DNA of 64,000 nucleotides from Agaribacillus sp965228415 (GTDB lineage Bacteria > Bacteroidota > Bacteroidia > Cytophagales > Cyclobacteriaceae), in the NCBI GenBank assembly GCA_965228415.1, contig OZ245814.1:7564001-7628000 (forward strand). Reading direction: 5' to 3'. Under the pieces are notes generated by a model. That model worked only from the letters and a program-made list of their open reading frames with translations. It ran no database searches and was not told where the DNA came from. Position 1 is the first letter of the stretch; the number at the start of each line of letters is the position of its first letter. Positions 63,495 to 64,000 of this stretch are shown one piece after another. The translations under genes were made by a program, and so were the position numbers.

Positions 63495-64000
63495 CTACCT
63501 GGAAATCAGCAGAAATTCTGTCCTCCTGTTTTTACTGTGGGCTGCCTCATTGCAGTCGGCATCATTGTCACAACTGTTAACCAGCCCGTCTTCCCCGAAG
63601 TTTTTAGTGGTAATTTTTGATGGATTGACACCATGTTTGACCAGGTGTTTTTTCACTGTGGAAGATCTTCTGGCTGACAACCCTTTGTTATATGCCTGAC
63701 TACCCCGGCTGTCTGTGTACGACCGGATCTCAAGTTTCAGCCGTTGGTAAGTTTTTAGTATATCTGCCAGAGATTTTAGCTGAGCTTTTCCGGTTTCGCT
63801 AATGCTGTTTTTATCGAATTCGTAAAAAACATTGTGTATGGCAATGAAAGTGGCTTTGTCGTCATTTAAGACCTTGTTCAATGTCTCTAGGTTCAGCGGT
63901 ATCGATTGCCTTTTTACCAGGTCATCAACCGGTCCGTAATTTGGGTGATCACTTACATTGGCAATCTCGCTATTAGTGATTTCCCATAACTGGTTATTAT
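63495..64000 (-). CDS. OmpA-family C-terminal domain protein (partial, runs off window)
   Basis: The frame stays open to the window edge, so only the C-terminal 168 codons are seen; a Met-like codon at 63881 is internal. The OmpA/Pal peptidoglycan-binding domain: FIAIHNVFYEFDKNSISETG, LKSLADILKTY, EIRSYTDSRGSQAYNKGLSARRS, KNFGEDGLVNSCDNDADCNEAAHSKNRRTEFLL. It contains a Cys pair in the DNDADCNE insertion, as in Bacteroidota OmpA proteins that begin with PD40 repeats. It anchors to peptidoglycan from the periplasm. Confidence 0.88.
   Translation of the reverse strand, partial: NNQLWEITNSEIANVSDHPNYGPVDDLVKRQSIPLNLETLNKVLNDDKATFIAIHNVFYEFDKNSISETGKAQLKSLADILKTYQRLKLEIRSYTDSRGSQAYNKGLSARRSSTVKKHLVKHGVNPSKITTKNFGEDGLVNSCDNDADCNEAAHSKNRRTEFLLISR

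Overview
The window is a chromosomal segment of a Bacteroidota bacterium. The evidence is two SusC/SusD pairs with STN-domain transducers, several ECF sigma/FecR sets with the Bacteroidota-type DUF4974 C-terminus, small secreted peptides of the DUF6520 type, and a TPR-TM-coiled-coil receptor-like family. Gene content fits the Chitinophaga/Sphingobacteria/Cytophaga side of the phylum; genus cannot be settled from this sequence. No rRNA, tRNA, CRISPR array or phage structural genes were recognised.

Layout. 0.1-4.6 kb: housekeeping proline-specific peptidases (DPP IV, aminopeptidase P) and an orphan ECF sigma. 4.6-7.5 kb: gene-poor, packed with interspersed repeats, one frameshifted GIY-YIG gene. 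7.5-12 kb: module X (mini-FecR; TPR receptor and small lipoprotein divergent from mini-FecR and ECF sigma). 12.1-15 kb: two nearly identical IS110 elements. 15-26.4 kb: FecR, SusC, SusD and a TlpA-like thioredoxin facing three DUF6520 peptides, a lipobox-less membrane-anchored protein and a MauE/DoxX protein. 26.4-29 kb: repeats and a third IS110. 29-34.7 kb: sigma/FecR followed not by SusC but by a membrane NACHT-FGE protein. 35.3-41.5 kb: a three-gene cassette (1158-aa protein, 599-aa protein, WHH nuclease) bracketed by a 52-bp perfect direct repeat. 42.2-44.4 kb and 49.0-56.3 kb: two loci with the order LuxR-type HTH, sigma-region-2-only protein, FecR; the second continues into SusC/SusD. 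44.5-48.4 kb: module Y, a paralogue of module X. 56.5-58.1 kb: a fourth DUF6520-like peptide and the second copy of the anchored protein. 58-64 kb: ordinary genes (isoprenylcysteine methyltransferase-like, Crp/Fnr, GT39, OmpA).

How it works together. Most of the window is cell-surface signalling: outer-membrane transducer (SusC with STN), FecR in the inner membrane, ECF sigma in the cytoplasm. A roughly 55-nt leader motif (TGTTGTAGCAA core) sits just before both susC genes and, remarkably, also between the third sigma/FecR pair and the NACHT gene, so a conflict-type NTPase appears to occupy a transducer slot. 

The most promising unexplained systems are: the repeat-bracketed three-gene nuclease cassette without an evident immunity gene; the split sigma arrangement (region 2 without region 4, with a separate HTH gene) seen twice; the duplicated TPR/lipoprotein/mini-FecR/sigma module; the four-cysteine secreted peptides with constant leaders and divergent mature parts beside thioredoxin and MauE genes; and IS110 elements whose bridge-RNA guides can be read against their actual target and donor sequences.
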